From assembly GCA_024648765.1 (NCBI GenBank), contig JABYQC010000002.1, positions 1-62,198 on the forward strand: 62,198 nt of DNA. The letters are read 5' to 3'. Numbering within the stretch: position 1 is the first letter of the stretch; each line of letters begins with the position of its first letter. This DNA comes from Candidatus Westeberhardia cardiocondylae (GTDB lineage Bacteria; Pseudomonadota; Gammaproteobacteria; Enterobacterales; Enterobacteriaceae). The notes below the pieces were generated by a model. It saw only the letters and a list, made by a program, of their open reading frames with translations. It was not told the DNA's origin and did no database searches. The position numbers were made by a program, and so were the translations under genes. Positions 23,715 to 36,215 of the stretch are shown one piece after another.

Positions 23715-23774
23715 GAATCAACCTTTAAATATCATATACAAACTAGTTATTAAGAATATAGAATATCTACTGAT

Positions 23775-24983
23775 TTATTTTAACAAATTTACTACATCTT
23801 TCGCAATTACCAAATCTTCATTGGTAGGAATAACAATAACTGGACAACTAGAACTAGTAGTAATAATACCAGATTTTCCATAACGTATTGAAGAATTTAA
23901 ATGATCATCTAATATAAAATTTAGAAATTTTACTTTTTGTAATGTTAATTTACGAATTAACACAGAATTTTCTCCAATCCCTCCAGTAAAAACAAGCGCA
24001 TCTAACTTTCCTTCCATTAATACACTATATGCTCCAATATACTTAGACAATCTATAACAAAAAACATTAATTGCACGATGTGAACTAGAAGAAACATTAA
24101 AATAATTTTTTTCAATATCACGACAATCATGACTAATACCACCGCTTAATCCTAATAAACCAGATTGCTCTGTAAAAATTTTTTTAATATCTTGTAACGA
24201 CATATTCAAATGTTCGTATAAATAAAATACAATAGATGGATCAATATCCCCGCAACGAGTTCCCATAACTAATCCTTCCAAAGGAGTTAATCCCATAGAA
24301 GTATCCACACAACGACCATTACGAATTGCAGATATAGAACTTCCATTACCCAAATGACATGTAATAATATTGAGACTATCACGTGATTTACTAAGAAATT
24401 TGGTGGATTCTTGTAAAACATAACTATGACTAATGCCATGTGCACCATAACGACGTATACCATATTTTTTATATAAAAAATATGGCAAAGGATATAAATA
24501 TGATTCCTCTGGAATACTTTGATGAAAAGCTGTATCGAAAACAGCAACACTCTTATGTAAAAGATTCGGAAACTTCGCAAAAATTTTTTTTATACCAATT
24601 AAATGAAATGGATTATGTAAAGGAGCAAAAGAAATTGCACTTTTTATTCCCCTCAAAACATTAGCATCAATAATAACAGATTCAATAAAATGCGGACCAC
24701 CATGTACAATACGATGCCCAACGGCAAACAATTCACCTAAAATTTTCAATTCTTTCATCAAAATTGCATCAATAACAAAATCTAAAATTTCTTCTAAAGA
24801 ATTTAAAGAATCTAATATCTTACATTTTTTTGCACCATTACACTGCCACTGAATATGTACATGTTGAAATGAAAAAAATTCTACAACACCAAAAAGATAC
24901 TTTTTCATATCAACAAATCCAAAAACAGAAAACTTTATAGAAGAACTACCACAATTTAAAATTAATATCAATTTATTGGACAT
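23775..24983 (-). CDS. ackA: Acetate kinase
   Basis: AckA makes ATP and acetate from acetyl phosphate, completing the Pta-AckA pathway. From the ATG at 24981-24983 it has 402 residues (E. coli 400). A start 14 codons upstream is open, but its extra residues do not align and it lacks a ribosome site. Motifs: LNCGSSSIKF, GHRIVHGG, FDTAFHQSIPEESYLY, ITCHLGNGSSISAI, DTSMGLTPLEGLVMGTR, FTGGIGEN and IPTNEDLVIA. The E. coli segment TEVTSDCR is GGISHDCR here, keeping the Arg. Confidence 0.98.
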   Translation of the reverse strand: MSNKLILILNCGSSSIKFSVFGFVDMKKYLFGVVEFFSFQHVHIQWQCNGAKKCKILDSLNSLEEILDFVIDAILMKELKILGELFAVGHRIVHGGPHFIESVIIDANVLRGIKSAISFAPLHNPFHLIGIKKIFAKFPNLLHKSVAVFDTAFHQSIPEESYLYPLPYFLYKKYGIRRYGAHGISHSYVLQESTKFLSKSRDSLNIITCHLGNGSSISAIRNGRCVDTSMGLTPLEGLVMGTRCGDIDPSIVFYLYEHLNMSLQDIKKIFTEQSGLLGLSGGISHDCRDIEKNYFNVSSSSHRAINVFCYRLSKYIGAYSVLMEGKLDALVFTGGIGENSVLIRKLTLQKVKFLNFILDDHLNSSIRYGKSGIITTSSSCPVIVIPTNEDLVIAKDVVNLLK

Positions 24984-26189
24984 GAAAAAAATAACACCTA
25001 ACCATTGTAAATAATTGAATAACATTCATAATATTTAAATCATTGCACATCAAAACATATTGTCTAATGTTTTATAACATACATAAATATTATTTCATCA
25101 AAACTTATTCAATCAAAAAAACACAAAAAAACACTAATATAAAATACCACATTACATAATATCTTCATATTAAAAATTATGTAATATAAAAAAAAATAAT
25201 ATCTTATGCAGCACAAAACCTATAAAAAATTCATACTTAAACTTCTAAAAGAAATATTAGAAAATTCATATAAATACCATAAAATAATAAAAATTTTTCA
25301 AAACCACAACATAATAAATTTTTACGAAAACTTATAAAATAACATTTCATTCTATAATACACATATAAATATCACATTTTAATTTACACAATATCATATT
25401 ATAATATCATTCATAATAAAAACAATAAAACATTACAATATTGTTCATAAAACATAAAAATATAATTAAAATCCCCTATTATACTGATATATGCTATATA
25501 AAACAATATTATTAATCAAAATAAGATTATATGCAAAATATTTTATTAAAACTTATAAACATAACTAAACAATAAATATATCAATATACAAAAATGAATA
25601 ATAATGACAAAATATTTAATTATTTACAAAATTTCATTTCAATAATGCTAATAATACAAGATCAAATTTCCAAATATTGCGAAATAAACATATACGTTAC
25701 ATAAAAAATTTTCGCAAACAAATAATTATGACTATATACCTACATGCTTAGAACACACATTAAACATATTAAAAAATTTTCAAATATTAACAAAAACAAT
25801 ACACAATTCTTGTTGTAAGAATTGATAAACTCATTTACAATATGTAATTAATATGTTTAAATTCTACAAAAATATACATGCAATAACACTAAAAATTTTA
25901 TAACACATACAATATTTTCTATAACAAATAACCAAAAAAATCTCAATTCATCTTACACATATTACTAAATACATTATAATTTGTCCAAAATAAAAATTTC
26001 TACATAACAAACAACAACCCATGTAAAAAATATTACAAACTATATACAATGCACATAATACACAACATATCAACAAAACTTTTTAAACATAAAAAATTTA
26101 TAACATATCACTTATTTATATCAAAATAATAAAAAAAATTTACTTACTTTAAGTAATATGATTACTACAGAAAAAATAAAATAAAACAT
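24984..26189. other. Gene-free divergent spacer ackA / nuoA (1206 bases)
   Basis: No significant frame or RNA gene. It should contain the ackA and nuo promoters. The only structured element is a pair of overlapping dyads right before nuoA (26144-26166). Confidence 0.6.
26144..26166. promoter_or_regulatory. Overlapping dyads before the nuo operon
   Basis: TTACTT-T-AAGTAA (26144-26156) overlaps AGTAAT-ATG-ATTACT (26152-26166), two perfect 6-base inverted repeats sharing one arm, about 24 bases before the nuoA ATG. They could be an operator or part of a leader hairpin. Six-base dyads are not rare in A+T-rich DNA, so function is unproven. Confidence 0.3.
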
Positions 26190-26567
26190 ATGTATAACGA
26201 AAATATAATATCTTTTATAATATTCTTTGTGTTGTCTTTAATAATATGTTTATCAATTTTAGTAATAAGTTATTTTTTAGGAGAACGTACAAACAAAAAT
26301 TCTTTATATTCCAAAAATATACCATTTGAATCAGGTGTTAATCCAATAGGAGATAAAAAATTACAATTTTCTGCACAATTTTATTTAATAGCTGTAGCCT
26401 TTATCATCTTTGACATTGAATCTATTTATATATATGCTTGGTCTATTGTAATAAAAGAAACAAACTGGATAAGCTTCATAGAAGCAACATTTTTTATCAT
26501 TAATTTAATAATAGGATTATTGTATTTAATAAAAAAAAATATATTAAATTGGAACAAAAAAAGATAA
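26190..26567 (+). CDS. nuoA: NADH-quinone oxidoreductase subunit A
   Basis: NuoA is a membrane subunit of complex I near the quinone site. The 125 residues hold three membrane helices and the conserved loop LYSKNIPFESGVNPIGDKKL (family YECG/FESG motif with G-P-like turn). FYLIAVAFIIFDIESIYIYAW carries the conserved acidic pair in the second helix. The N-terminus is shorter than in E. coli (147). It is the first of thirteen nuo genes in the canonical order. Confidence 0.96.
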   Translation: MYNENIISFIIFFVLSLIICLSILVISYFLGERTNKNSLYSKNIPFESGVNPIGDKKLQFSAQFYLIAVAFIIFDIESIYIYAWSIVIKETNWISFIEATFFIINLIIGLLYLIKKNILNWNKKR

Positions 26568-26650
26568 TTACAAAAAATTCTTAATCAGTTTATTATATAC
26601 AACAAAACAATATCTACACTATGTAAAATAACAAAAATATGAGGATAATT

Positions 26651-27316
26651 ATGGATTATAATATTGTTCACGCAGAATCTAATAAAAAATATCCTACTAA
26701 AAAAATAAAAATCATTAAAAACAATACAAAAAACATTTCAAACAACATTTTTTTATACAAATTGAAAAATATTATACAAAAAATTGTAAATTGGGGACGA
26801 AGCAACTCCATATGGCCATTAAATTTTGGATTATCTTGCTGTTATGTCGAAATGACAACTGCATTTACATCCACGCATGACATTGCAAGATTCGGCTCAG
26901 AAGTTATTAGAGCTTCCCCAAGACAAGCAGATCTAATGGTAATTGCTGGAACACCATTTATTAAAATGGCCCCAATTATCCAAAGATTATACGATCAAAT
27001 GTTAGAACCAAAATGGGTAATCTCCATGGGAGCATGTGCAAATTCTGGCGGAATGTACGATATTTATTCGGTAATACAAGGAATTGATAAGTTTCTACCA
27101 GTAGATATATATATTCCAGGATGCCCACCAAGACCAGAAGCTTATATGCAAGCTCTATTATTATTGCAAAAAAGAATAAAAACAGAAAAACGCCCATTAT
27201 CCTGGATTATAGGAGAACAAGGAAAATACAACATCAAAATAAAATCAGAAAAACAAAAGAAAAGAAAAATAAGAAACACTGTGAAATACTTTAAATCTCC
27301 TAATAAAATCTCATAA
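26651..27316 (+). CDS. nuoB: NADH-quinone oxidoreductase subunit B
   Basis: NuoB holds iron-sulfur cluster N2, the electron donor to quinone. The ATG at 26651 gives 221 residues (E. coli 220) and is preceded by GAGGA (26641-26645). An ATG four codons earlier is in frame but overlaps that ribosome site. All four cluster ligands are visible: the SCC pair in GLSCCYVEM, Cys in [12 protein letters not shown] and Cys in [13 protein letters not shown]. The AGTCFTKMAP segment of E. coli reads [10 protein letters not shown]; that Cys is not a ligand. Confidence 0.98.
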   Translation: MDYNIVHAESNKKYPTKKIKIIKNNTKNISNNIFLYKLKNIIQKIVNWGRSNSIWPLNFGLSCCYVEMTTAFTSTHDIARFGSEVIRASPRQADLMVIAGTPFIKMAPIIQRLYDQMLEPKWVISMGACANSGGMYDIYSVIQGIDKFLPVDIYIPGCPPRPEAYMQALLLLQKRIKTEKRPLSWIIGEQGKYNIKIKSEKQKKRKIRNTVKYFKSPNKIS

Positions 27317-27407
27317 TCCATCAATAATTATTTGCAATACTCCCAAAGATCTCCATATAGATAAAAAGTACAATAATTATACAACATAGTAAGTTATTCT
27401 AAATAAT

Positions 27408-29195
27408 ATGGAAAACAAAAATAAAACAAACCACCAAAAAAATGCAAAATTTTTCAATCACTGTATTGTGCAAAACATCTACGAAAATTTTAAAGAAAAT
27501 GATCTTTTGATACAAAAAACAAAGATTGGCATTCCAGTAATCTGGATAATAAAAAAAAAAATTTCTCAAGTACTAAAATTTCTAAAAACTAATACAACAT
27601 TAAATATCATGTTATATGACTTACATGGAATAGATGAAAGATTCAGGTTGCATAAACAACATATACCAAAAACAGATTTTACTGTATTTTATCATTTATT
27701 ATCCATACATTATAATACTGATATTATTTTAAAAGTAGCTCTGTCTATACATGATTTACATATACCTACAGCAACAAAATTTTTTCCAAATGCCAATTGG
27801 TACGAAAGAGAAACTTGGGAAATGTTTGGAATAATTTTCGATAATCATCCAAATCTTACTCATCTTATAATGCCAAAAAATTGGCAAGGATATCCATTAA
27901 GAAAAAACCACCCAGCAAGAGCAACAGAATTAAATCCATTTTATCTAAATAAAGAAAAAGAAAAAATAAGCATGCAAGAATTAAATTTTATTCCAGAAGA
28001 TTGGGGGATGCAAAGAAAAACAAAACAAGAAAAATTTATGTTTCTCAATGTAGGACCAAATCATCCATCAGTACATGGAGTATTTCGCATTATTCTACAA
28101 TTATATGGAGAAAAAATAATTAATTGTGTCCCAGATATTGGCTATCATCACAGAGGAGCAGAAAAAATGGGAGAAAGACAATCATGGCACAACTACATTC
28201 CATATACAGATCGCATAGAATATTTGGGAGGATGTATCAATGAAATGCCATATATATTAGCCATTGAAAAATTAGCAGAAATCCAAGTACCTGAAAAAGT
28301 AAAAATTATTCGTGTTATGCTATCTGAACTATTTCGTATTAACAGTCACCTTTTATACATTAGTACTTATATACAAGATGTGGGAGGAATGACACCAGTA
28401 TTTTTAGCATTTCACGATAGACAAAAAATATATGATGTCATTGAAGGTATTACAGGTGCAAGAATGCATCCAGCATGGTTTCGCATTGGTGGAGTAGCAC
28501 ATGATTTGCCACAAGGATGGGACAAATTACTTCAAAAATGTTTACATTGGATACCAAAAAGACTTAAAAAATATATTAAATTATCTATAAAAAATACCAT
28601 TTTTCACAGCAGAACAAAGGGAATAGCAGAATATAATGCACAAGACGCAATAGAATGGGGTGTAACAGGAGCAGCACTTCGTGCAACAGGAATTGATTTT
28701 GATATTAGAAAAAAAAGGCCATATTCTCATTACGAATATTTTGAATTTGACATTCCCACAGGAAATGGAAAAAGTGACTGTTATACCCGTATTATACTAA
28801 AAATAGAAGAAATTTATCAAAGTATTAAAATATTACAACAATGTTTAAATAATATGCCTACTGGACCATTTAAAGCAGATCATCCATTAACAACACCTCC
28901 AGAAAAAAAAAAAACATTACAAGACATTGAAACACTAATCACACATTTCCTACAAGTATCTTGGGGACCAGTTATACCAGCCAATGAATCATTTCAAATG
29001 ATAGAAGGCACTAAAGGAATAAACAGTTATTATATAATAAGCGATGGAGGAACAACAAGTTATAGAACACGAATACGTACTCCAAGTTTTCCACATTTAC
29101 AACAAATACCTTCAGTAATCCGTGGAAGCTTATTATCAGATTTAATTGTATATTTAGGTAGTATTGATTATGTTATGTCAGATGTAGATAGATAA
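27408..29195 (+). CDS. nuoCD: NADH-quinone oxidoreductase fused subunit C/D
   Basis: This is the enterobacterial fusion of the 30-kDa (C) and 49-kDa (D) subunits of the peripheral arm. It has 595 residues (E. coli about 600). The C part ends near residue 190 ([27 protein letters not shown]). The D part has [15 protein letters not shown] with quinone-site His residues, [42 protein letters not shown] and the C-terminal [14 protein letters not shown]. Two long A runs lie in frame: 27551-27561 (11 A) and 28913-28924 (12 A). Confidence 0.99.
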   Translation: MENKNKTNHQKNAKFFNHCIVQNIYENFKENDLLIQKTKIGIPVIWIIKKKISQVLKFLKTNTTLNIMLYDLHGIDERFRLHKQHIPKTDFTVFYHLLSIHYNTDIILKVALSIHDLHIPTATKFFPNANWYERETWEMFGIIFDNHPNLTHLIMPKNWQGYPLRKNHPARATELNPFYLNKEKEKISMQELNFIPEDWGMQRKTKQEKFMFLNVGPNHPSVHGVFRIILQLYGEKIINCVPDIGYHHRGAEKMGERQSWHNYIPYTDRIEYLGGCINEMPYILAIEKLAEIQVPEKVKIIRVMLSELFRINSHLLYISTYIQDVGGMTPVFLAFHDRQKIYDVIEGITGARMHPAWFRIGGVAHDLPQGWDKLLQKCLHWIPKRLKKYIKLSIKNTIFHSRTKGIAEYNAQDAIEWGVTGAALRATGIDFDIRKKRPYSHYEYFEFDIPTGNGKSDCYTRIILKIEEIYQSIKILQQCLNNMPTGPFKADHPLTTPPEKKKTLQDIETLITHFLQVSWGPVIPANESFQMIEGTKGINSYYIISDGGTTSYRTRIRTPSFPHLQQIPSVIRGSLLSDLIVYLGSIDYVMSDVDR

Positions 29196-29245
29196 TGTAA
29201 AATTACAATATCATAAAACAAAAATTTATTTTTATAAAAAATCAT

Positions 29246-29728
29246 ATGAAAATACCCTTTCTATTAAATAAAGAAGATCAAGAATACATCAACCAAGAAA
29301 AAAAACATTATGAAAATCCAAAAGCTGCATCTATTGAAATATTAAAATTTATACAAAACAAATATCACTGGATACCAAATCATTTCATCAATCCTATAGC
29401 AAAAATATTACATATGTCATGCAGTGAACTCGAAGAAATAACAACATTTTATAGCCAAATATTTAGAAAACCAATTGGGAAAAATATAATTCGATATTGT
29501 GATAGCATCGTATGCTATATTAACAACTACAAAATCATCCAAAAAAAACTAGAAAAATTATTACAAATTCATCCAGGACAAACAACGCAAAATAAACAAT
29601 TTACATTGTTACCAACATGTTGTTTAGGAAAATGTGATAAAAGTCCAGTAATCATGATTAATAATCACACATATACTAATGTAACACCAAAAAAATTACC
29701 AATATTATTGGATCAATATAAATTATGA
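29246..29728 (+). CDS. nuoE: NADH-quinone oxidoreductase subunit E
   Basis: NuoE carries the [2Fe-2S] cluster N1a in the NADH-oxidising module. The 160 residues show the four ligands as CDSIVC (first two Cys) and [10 protein letters not shown] (last two). [17 protein letters not shown] and [11 protein letters not shown] are typical of the N-terminal helical part. The stop overlaps the nuoF start by 4 bases (ATGA at 29725-29728), which suggests translational coupling with its physical partner NuoF. Confidence 0.97.
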   Translation: MKIPFLLNKEDQEYINQEKKHYENPKAASIEILKFIQNKYHWIPNHFINPIAKILHMSCSELEEITTFYSQIFRKPIGKNIIRYCDSIVCYINNYKIIQKKLEKLLQIHPGQTTQNKQFTLLPTCCLGKCDKSPVIMINNHTYTNVTPKKLPILLDQYKL

Positions 29729-31002
29729 AAATTATTCGAAACATAAAAACACATCCACTTACTTGGCGATTAAGAAAAGACAATAAACCAATTTGGATTA
29801 AAGAATATAAACAAAAACACGGATATTTAGGAATACTGCAAGCACTTAAAAAAAAACCAAATGATATAATTCTATTAATACAAAACTCTGGATTAAAAGG
29901 AAGAGGAGGAGCAGGTTTTCCAACAGGGTTAAAATGGAGTTTAATGCCACAAATATCCGAAAAAAAAATAAAATATCTTGTATGTAATGCAGACGAAATG
30001 GAACCAGGAACATACAAAGATCGTTTACTTATGGAACAATTACCACATCTACTCATTGAAGGAATATTAATAGCTGCATATGCTATACAAGCTAACAAAG
30101 GATATATTTTCCTTAGGGGAGAATATATAGAAGCATCAAAATATTTAAAATATGCCATTTTTGAAGCTAAAAAAAATAATTTTCTCGGAAAAAATATCTT
30201 AAAAACAAATTTCAACTTCGAACTATTTGTACATACTGGAGCAGGAAGATATATATGCGGAGAAGAAACAGCGTTATTAAACTCACTAGAAGGGAAAAGA
30301 GCAATCCCTAGATCTAAACCTCCATTTCCAGCTAACTCTGGTTTATGGGGAAAACCAACTTGCGTCAATAATGTAGAAACATTATGTAACTTACCAGCAA
30401 TATTAGAATATGGTGTACAATGGTACAAAGATCTTTCTTTAAAGAACACTCGAGATCATGGAACAAAATTAATGGGATTTTCTGGAAAAGTAAAAAATCC
30501 CGGAGTGTGGGAAGTACCCTTTGGAACAACTGCACGAGAAATTTTAGAAAATTATGCCGGAGGCATGCAAAACAACCTTACTTTAAAAGCATGGCAACCA
30601 GGTGGAGCAGGAACAGAATTTTTAACTCCAAAACATTTAGATCTTCCCATGGATTTTGATAATATAAAAAATGCCGGAAGTAGACTTGGAACAGCTTTAG
30701 CAATAGCGATAGATAATACCATAAATATGGTATCATTACTTAAAAACATTGAAAAATTCTTTGCTAGAGAATCATGCGGATGGTGTACACCATGCAGAGA
30801 TGGCTTACCATGGATTGTAGAATTATTGAAATCTATAGAAAATAACCAAGAAAACACAAAAAATATTGCAATTTTAGAAGATCTCTGTGACTTTATTAGC
30901 CCAGGATCAACATTTTGTGCACATGCACCAGCAGCAATAAGCCCTTTGAAAAGCGCCATGAAATATTTTAAACACGAATTTGAAACACAAATTAAAATAT
31001 AA
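29725..31002 (+). CDS. nuoF: NADH-quinone oxidoreductase subunit F
   Basis: NuoF binds NADH, FMN and cluster N3. The 425 residues (E. coli 445) show the glycine-rich NADH/FMN motifs [30 protein letters not shown], and [19 protein letters not shown]. The [4Fe-4S] ligands are in [12 protein letters not shown] with the fourth Cys in [10 protein letters not shown]. All key residues are kept. Its start overlaps the end of nuoE. Confidence 0.98.
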   Translation: MKIIRNIKTHPLTWRLRKDNKPIWIKEYKQKHGYLGILQALKKKPNDIILLIQNSGLKGRGGAGFPTGLKWSLMPQISEKKIKYLVCNADEMEPGTYKDRLLMEQLPHLLIEGILIAAYAIQANKGYIFLRGEYIEASKYLKYAIFEAKKNNFLGKNILKTNFNFELFVHTGAGRYICGEETALLNSLEGKRAIPRSKPPFPANSGLWGKPTCVNNVETLCNLPAILEYGVQWYKDLSLKNTRDHGTKLMGFSGKVKNPGVWEVPFGTTAREILENYAGGMQNNLTLKAWQPGGAGTEFLTPKHLDLPMDFDNIKNAGSRLGTALAIAIDNTINMVSLLKNIEKFFARESCGWCTPCRDGLPWIVELLKSIENNQENTKNIAILEDLCDFISPGSTFCAHAPAAISPLKSAMKYFKHEFETQIKI

Positions 31003-31100
31003 TCTAATATTAAATTTATACATACTGAATGTTCTAACTCTAAAATAATACACCATCAATATAATACGCAAAATATTAAACATTTAAATACTTAAAAATT

Positions 31101-33851
31101 ATGACAAAAATTTATATAAATAATAAACAATATATAACCAATCAATCACATAATTTACTACAAGCATGTTTATCACATGGATTTGATATACCATATTTTT
31201 GTTGGCACCCAGAATTAGGCAGCATAGGTTCCTGCAGACAATGTGCAATAAAAAAACATCAAAATCCACAAGACAAAATAGGAAAAATTATTATGTCTTG
31301 CATGACTCCTGTAGAAAATGACATAATAATTTCCACACAAGATCAAGAAATACAAAAATTTAGAAAACATATCATAGAATTATTAATGATTCATCATCCG
31401 CATGATTGCCCAGTATGCGAAGAAGGGGGAAACTGTCATTTACAAGATATGACTGTCATAACAAAACATCATTCTAGAAGATATCAATTCAAAAAAAGAA
31501 CTCATCAAAATCAAAACATGGGGCCATTCATTTCACATGAAATGAATCGTTGTATTACATGCTATCGTTGCGTTCGTTATTATAAAGATTATGCTGATGG
31601 TAATGATTTTGGCGTATATGGTATTCATGATAATATTTATTTTGGAAGACCAAAAAATGGAACGTTGCAAAACGAATTTTCTGGAAATTTAATAGAAATT
31701 TGCCCAACAGGAGTATTTACTGACAAAACACATTCCGAAAACTACAATAGAAAATGGGATATGCAATATGCTCCCAGCATATGTCAACAATGTAGCATAG
31801 GGTGTAATATTATTATTTCCGAAAGATATGGAAAAATACGAAAAATAGAAAATCACTATCACGGAAATATTAATCACTACTTTATATGCGACAGAGGTAG
31901 ATTTGGTTATGATTATCTCAATTTGAAAAACAGAACATACCAACCCAAAAACAAAAAAAATAATCAATGGAATTTCTTAACAGCACAAGAAGCAATAAAA
32001 AAAGCTATACATATCTTAAAAAAATCACAACAAATATTTGGTATTGGATCTGCACGAACAACCATAGAAAATAATTTTGCACTAAAAGAATTAGTTGGAG
32101 AAGAAAATTTTTCCACGGGAATACCAAAAAAAGAACAAGAAATAATAAAATTAATTTTTAATATTTTACAAAATGGAGGAATTTACAGCCCATCACTTAA
32201 AGAAATAGAACAATACGATGCTATATTAATTCTAGGAGAAGACGTTACACAAACAGGTGCAAGAATGGCTTTATCAATTCGCCAAGCTATCAAAAAAACA
32301 CAAACAACATATTTAAAAAAACTTCAAATACCTATCTGGCATACAAATGCTGTTATGAATATTAGACAAAACACAAAAAACCCACTTTTTATAACTAATA
32401 TAGACAAAACCAAACTAGATGATATAGCATCTTGGACATATTATGCAACAACCAAAGAACAAGCTAAACTTGGATTTGCTATAGCGCATACACTAGATAA
32501 AAATGCACCATCAATAAAAAATATACATTCTTCATTACAAAAAAAAATAAAAATAATAGCAACAACACTCGCTAATGCAAATAAACCTCTGATTATTTCA
32601 GGAGTTGGTGCAGGAAGTAAAGAAATTATTTCTGCTGCTGCAAATATTGCTTTCGCATTAAAAAAAATAGGTAAGAAAAAAGTAGGAATCACTTTTATAC
32701 TACAACAATCTAATAGTATGGGATCCATGATGATTCATGGAAAAAATCTTGATCATACAATACAAAAAATAAAAAAATATAACAAAAATAACACAACTTT
32801 GATTATTCTTGAAAATAATTTACAACGATATATATCAAAAAAACAAATGCAATCTCTTTTAAAAAATATTAAATACTTAATTATAATAGATAATCAATTT
32901 AATCCTATACAACAACAATCCAATTTAATTCTCCCATCAACAAATTTTTCTGAAAGCAGCGGAACAATTATTAACCACGAAGGGAGAGCGCAAAGATTTT
33001 TTCAAGTATATTACCCGAAACATTACAATAATAAAATTACTACATTGGAAGGTTGGAGATGGTTACATTGGTTGCACACAGCATATAAAAAAAACAACAT
33101 ATACTGGAAAAAACTTGACCATATTTTACAAGAAATATCTCAAAAAATACCACAATTACGCAATATTGTAGATGTAGCTCCACAAGAAAATTTTCGAGTA
33201 CACGGAAAAAAATTAGCAAGAATGCCACACTGTTACAGTGGAAGAACCATATTAAATACACATATTAATATACACGAAAAAAGTACACCAAAAGATCCTG
33301 ATAGTATGTTTACTTTTTCCATGGAAGGAGATAATTCACCAAAAACTAATAGAAAACACATAGCATTCGTTTGGACACCCGGATGGAATTCTCCACAAGC
33401 ATGGAACAAATTTCAAAAAGAAATAGGAGGAAATTTATTATATGGAAATCCTGGAATAAAACTAATTACACCAAATACAAAAAACACACTAAAATACTTT
33501 CAAAATATCCCCAAAGAACCACCAACAAAAAAAAATAATTGGTATATTGCAGCATATTGGCACCTTTTTGGCAGCGAAGAAACATCACAAAATTCAAAAT
33601 TTATCAAAAAAAAAATGCCAAAAACATATGTTATGATAAGCCAAGAAGACATTAATAAATTTAATAATATCATTGATAATAAATTTCTTTCATTTTATTG
33701 TCAAGAAAGTTTTTTTTGTCTCCCAATAAGAATCAGCAAAACATTATCTAGTGGACAAATAGGTTTACCAATAGGTTTTCCTGGAATTCCTACTACAATG
33801 ATAGGACTAGAAGTCACTCAATTAAAAGAGGTATCCATATGCAACAATTAA
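31101..33851 (+). CDS. nuoG: NADH-quinone oxidoreductase subunit G
   Basis: NuoG is the largest peripheral subunit, relaying electrons through several iron-sulfur clusters. The 916 residues (E. coli about 908) begin with a [2Fe-2S] ferredoxin-like domain ([22 protein letters not shown]). The N5 region [12 protein letters not shown] and the N4 region [18 protein letters not shown] follow, with EICPTG. The molybdopterin-oxidoreductase-like domain carries the N7 ligands QQCSIGC...FICDRG, typical of enterobacteria. The C-terminal half is the most drifted part. It overlaps nuoH by 13 bases. A 10-A run lies at 33606-33615. Confidence 0.98.
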   Translation: MTKIYINNKQYITNQSHNLLQACLSHGFDIPYFCWHPELGSIGSCRQCAIKKHQNPQDKIGKIIMSCMTPVENDIIISTQDQEIQKFRKHIIELLMIHHPHDCPVCEEGGNCHLQDMTVITKHHSRRYQFKKRTHQNQNMGPFISHEMNRCITCYRCVRYYKDYADGNDFGVYGIHDNIYFGRPKNGTLQNEFSGNLIEICPTGVFTDKTHSENYNRKWDMQYAPSICQQCSIGCNIIISERYGKIRKIENHYHGNINHYFICDRGRFGYDYLNLKNRTYQPKNKKNNQWNFLTAQEAIKKAIHILKKSQQIFGIGSARTTIENNFALKELVGEENFSTGIPKKEQEIIKLIFNILQNGGIYSPSLKEIEQYDAILILGEDVTQTGARMALSIRQAIKKTQTTYLKKLQIPIWHTNAVMNIRQNTKNPLFITNIDKTKLDDIASWTYYATTKEQAKLGFAIAHTLDKNAPSIKNIHSSLQKKIKIIATTLANANKPLIISGVGAGSKEIISAAANIAFALKKIGKKKVGITFILQQSNSMGSMMIHGKNLDHTIQKIKKYNKNNTTLIILENNLQRYISKKQMQSLLKNIKYLIIIDNQFNPIQQQSNLILPSTNFSESSGTIINHEGRAQRFFQVYYPKHYNNKITTLEGWRWLHWLHTAYKKNNIYWKKLDHILQEISQKIPQLRNIVDVAPQENFRVHGKKLARMPHCYSGRTILNTHINIHEKSTPKDPDSMFTFSMEGDNSPKTNRKHIAFVWTPGWNSPQAWNKFQKEIGGNLLYGNPGIKLITPNTKNTLKYFQNIPKEPPTKKNNWYIAAYWHLFGSEETSQNSKFIKKKMPKTYVMISQEDINKFNNIIDNKFLSFYCQESFFCLPIRISKTLSSGQIGLPIGFPGIPTTMIGLEVTQLKEVSICNN

Positions 33852-34816
33852 TACAACAAATTACACAAAATTTTACCAAAACAATCACTATATTATTAAT
33901 ATTAATAATATTTGGAGCATATATGAGTTTCTTTGAAAGAAGACTATTAGGACTATTCCAAAACAGATATGGACCCAATCGTGTAGGATGGCAAGGATCC
34001 ATGCAAGTCATAGCAGATTTCATAAAAATGATTTTCAAAGAAACCTGGATACCATCATTCGCAAATCAAATACTTTTTATTTTAGCACCTATTATAGCTT
34101 TCATAATACCAATTATGACATTTTCTATTGTACCTATTACTAAAAATTGGACAGTATCAAATTTTAATATCGGTATTTTATTTCTTTTAATGATGGTTAA
34201 TATTGGAGTATACTCTATATTATTGGCTGGGTGGTCAAGCAACAATAAATATGCTCTACTTGGATCTATGCGCGCAACTATACAGACAATAAGTTACGAA
34301 ATATTTTTAGGATTGTCTCTTATGGGAATTGTAGCAAAAACCGGATCATTTAATCTTATCTCTATTGTTACGACACAAGAAAATTTGTGGAATTTTATTC
34401 CCCAATTTTTGGGTTTCCTAACTTTTACAATGGCAGGAATCGCAATTTGCCACAGACATCCTTTTGATCATCCAGAAGCCGAACAAGAATTATCTGATGG
34501 TTATCATATTGAATATTCTGGAATAAATTTTGGATTACTTTTTATAGGGGAATATATTAACATTATCACCATATCAGGATTAATAACTACACTCTTCTTT
34601 GGTGGTTGGCTAGGCCCTTGGTTACCCCCATGCATATGGTTTTTTATAAAAACCATATGCTTTATAATATTTTTTGTACTAATTCGCGCATCCATCCCTA
34701 GACCATCATATGAAACAATTTTAACATTAAGTTGGAAAATTTGTTTTCCAATTACATTAATCAATTTATTAATAACAGCAGCATATATTATTTATAAGAA
34801 CAATACCATACAATAG
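33839..34816 (+). CDS. nuoH: NADH-quinone oxidoreductase subunit H
   Basis: NuoH is the membrane subunit that forms the quinone tunnel with NuoB and NuoD. It has 325 residues, as in E. coli, and about eight membrane helices. Conserved pieces include [30 protein letters not shown] and [26 protein letters not shown] placed before the ATG inside the end of nuoG (translational overlap) supports the start. Confidence 0.98.
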   Translation: MQQLIQQITQNFTKTITILLILIIFGAYMSFFERRLLGLFQNRYGPNRVGWQGSMQVIADFIKMIFKETWIPSFANQILFILAPIIAFIIPIMTFSIVPITKNWTVSNFNIGILFLLMMVNIGVYSILLAGWSSNNKYALLGSMRATIQTISYEIFLGLSLMGIVAKTGSFNLISIVTTQENLWNFIPQFLGFLTFTMAGIAICHRHPFDHPEAEQELSDGYHIEYSGINFGLLFIGEYINIITISGLITTLFFGGWLGPWLPPCIWFFIKTICFIIFFVLIRASIPRPSYETILTLSWKICFPITLINLLITAAYIIYKNNTIQ

Positions 34817-34830
34817 AATCCCTAAAAATC

Positions 34831-35367
34831 ATGAAAAAAATTATATCTAAACTACTGAGTATTTTCAGAAGCATTTGGATTACTGGAATGCAAGCTTTTG
34901 AAAAACGAGAAACTCACAAATACCCTGAAATACCAGCAAAATTATTTCCCAGATTTCGCGGTAGAATAATACTAACAAAAGATCAAAATAACCAAGAACG
35001 TTGCGTAGCCTGTAATCTATGTGCTGTAGTATGCCCAGTAAGTTGCATTTTACTACAAAAGGGTACCAAAAAAGATGGACGTTGGTATCCAAAATTTTTT
35101 CGAATTAATTTTTCACGTTGTATTTTTTGCGGATTATGTGAAGAAGCCTGCCCAACCTACGCTATTCAATTAATCCCAGATTTTGAAATAAGCGAATTTC
35201 GTAGAAAAGATTTAATATACGAAAAAAAAGATTTATTAATTTCTGGACCAGGAAAATATACAGAATACAACTTTTACAAACACACAGGAATAACAACAAA
35301 AGAAAAAAATAAAGGAGAAGGAAAAAAAGAAAAAAAACCTATCGATACAAAAAATCTATTACCTTAA
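34831..35367 (+). CDS. nuoI: NADH-quinone oxidoreductase subunit I
   Basis: NuoI holds clusters N6a and N6b, passing electrons to N2. The 178 residues show both [4Fe-4S] motifs of an 8Fe ferredoxin: [15 protein letters not shown] and [15 protein letters not shown]. The N-terminal helix and FPRFRGRI segment are typical. The last 30 residues are lysine-rich and drifted. It lies 14 bases after nuoH. Confidence 0.98.
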   Translation: MKKIISKLLSIFRSIWITGMQAFEKRETHKYPEIPAKLFPRFRGRIILTKDQNNQERCVACNLCAVVCPVSCILLQKGTKKDGRWYPKFFRINFSRCIFCGLCEEACPTYAIQLIPDFEISEFRRKDLIYEKKDLLISGPGKYTEYNFYKHTGITTKEKNKGEGKKEKKPIDTKNLLP

Positions 35368-35382
35368 AATTATGGAATTAAT

Positions 35383-35880
35383 ATGGAATTAACATTATAT
35401 ATAATAGGAATAATAGCAATAATTACAGCTATCAATGTTATCTTACAAAATAACTTAATGTACTCATTATTATATTTTATGGTATCTCTATTATCTGTAT
35501 CATGCATATTTTTTTTATTAAATTTTTGCTTTATTGGAGCTTTAACAATTATCATTTACACTGGTTCTATAATGATACTATTTATCTTTGTCATCATGAC
35601 AACAAATATTAAAAAAAAACCAAAGAAAATATGGAAAAATTATAAAAACTGGATAAAATTACTTTTACCGATACTATTTATATATATTATTACATACAAT
35701 CTTTTGCATGAACAAGAAAGAAATCTTATGACATATAATGAAGCAATTAATGAAAAAGATATAGGATATGCATTATTCGGAGAATCATATTTTATAATTG
35801 TTGAATTAGCATCTATTATGCTATTAGCAAGCCTAGTTATTACATTACATATCAGTCAAAACCTTATCAACAAAAAATAA
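35383..35880 (+). CDS. nuoJ: NADH-quinone oxidoreductase subunit J
   Basis: NuoJ is a five-helix membrane subunit in the proton-pumping arm. The 165 residues (E. coli 184) keep the broken-helix segment FIGALTIIIYTGSIMILFIFVIM and the later VELASIMLLASLVITLHI. The C-terminal tail is short. A short duplication, ATGGAATTAATATGGAATTAA, precedes the gene; only the second ATG opens the nuoJ frame. Confidence 0.96.
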   Translation: MELTLYIIGIIAIITAINVILQNNLMYSLLYFMVSLLSVSCIFFLLNFCFIGALTIIIYTGSIMILFIFVIMTTNIKKKPKKIWKNYKNWIKLLLPILFIYIITYNLLHEQERNLMTYNEAINEKDIGYALFGESYFIIVELASIMLLASLVITLHISQNLINKK

Positions 35881-35912
35881 AAATATTACAATAATATACA
35901 CACAACACAACT

Positions 35913-36209
35913 ATGACATTAACACTACAATATACATTATTCATACCAATAATTTTGTTTTCTATCGGATTTTTTGGAATTATCATACATAAAAATTTGT
36001 TATCCATATTCTTAGGAATAGAAATTATGATAAACGCCTCAGCAATAATATATATTATTGCGGAAAACTATTGGAAAAACATCAACGGGCAAATTATGTA
36101 CATCATAATGATCACTACCGTTGCTTCTGAAACCAGTATATTACTAATACTATTATTAAAATTACAAAAAAAAAACAGTTTAAGCATTACCAGTATATCT
36201 AAGAGATAA
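35913..36209 (+). CDS. nuoK: NADH-quinone oxidoreductase subunit K
   Basis: NuoK is a three-helix antiporter-like membrane subunit (MrpC family). It has 98 residues (E. coli 100). The two essential membrane glutamates are present, in GIEIMINAS (Glu36 of E. coli) and ASETSIL (Glu72). A 10-A run (36166-36175) lies near the end of the gene. The frame is intact, and the gene ends 6 bases before nuoL. Confidence 0.97.
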   Translation: MTLTLQYTLFIPIILFSIGFFGIIIHKNLLSIFLGIEIMINASAIIYIIAENYWKNINGQIMYIIMITTVASETSILLILLLKLQKKNSLSITSISKR

Positions 36210-36215
36210 ACACTA

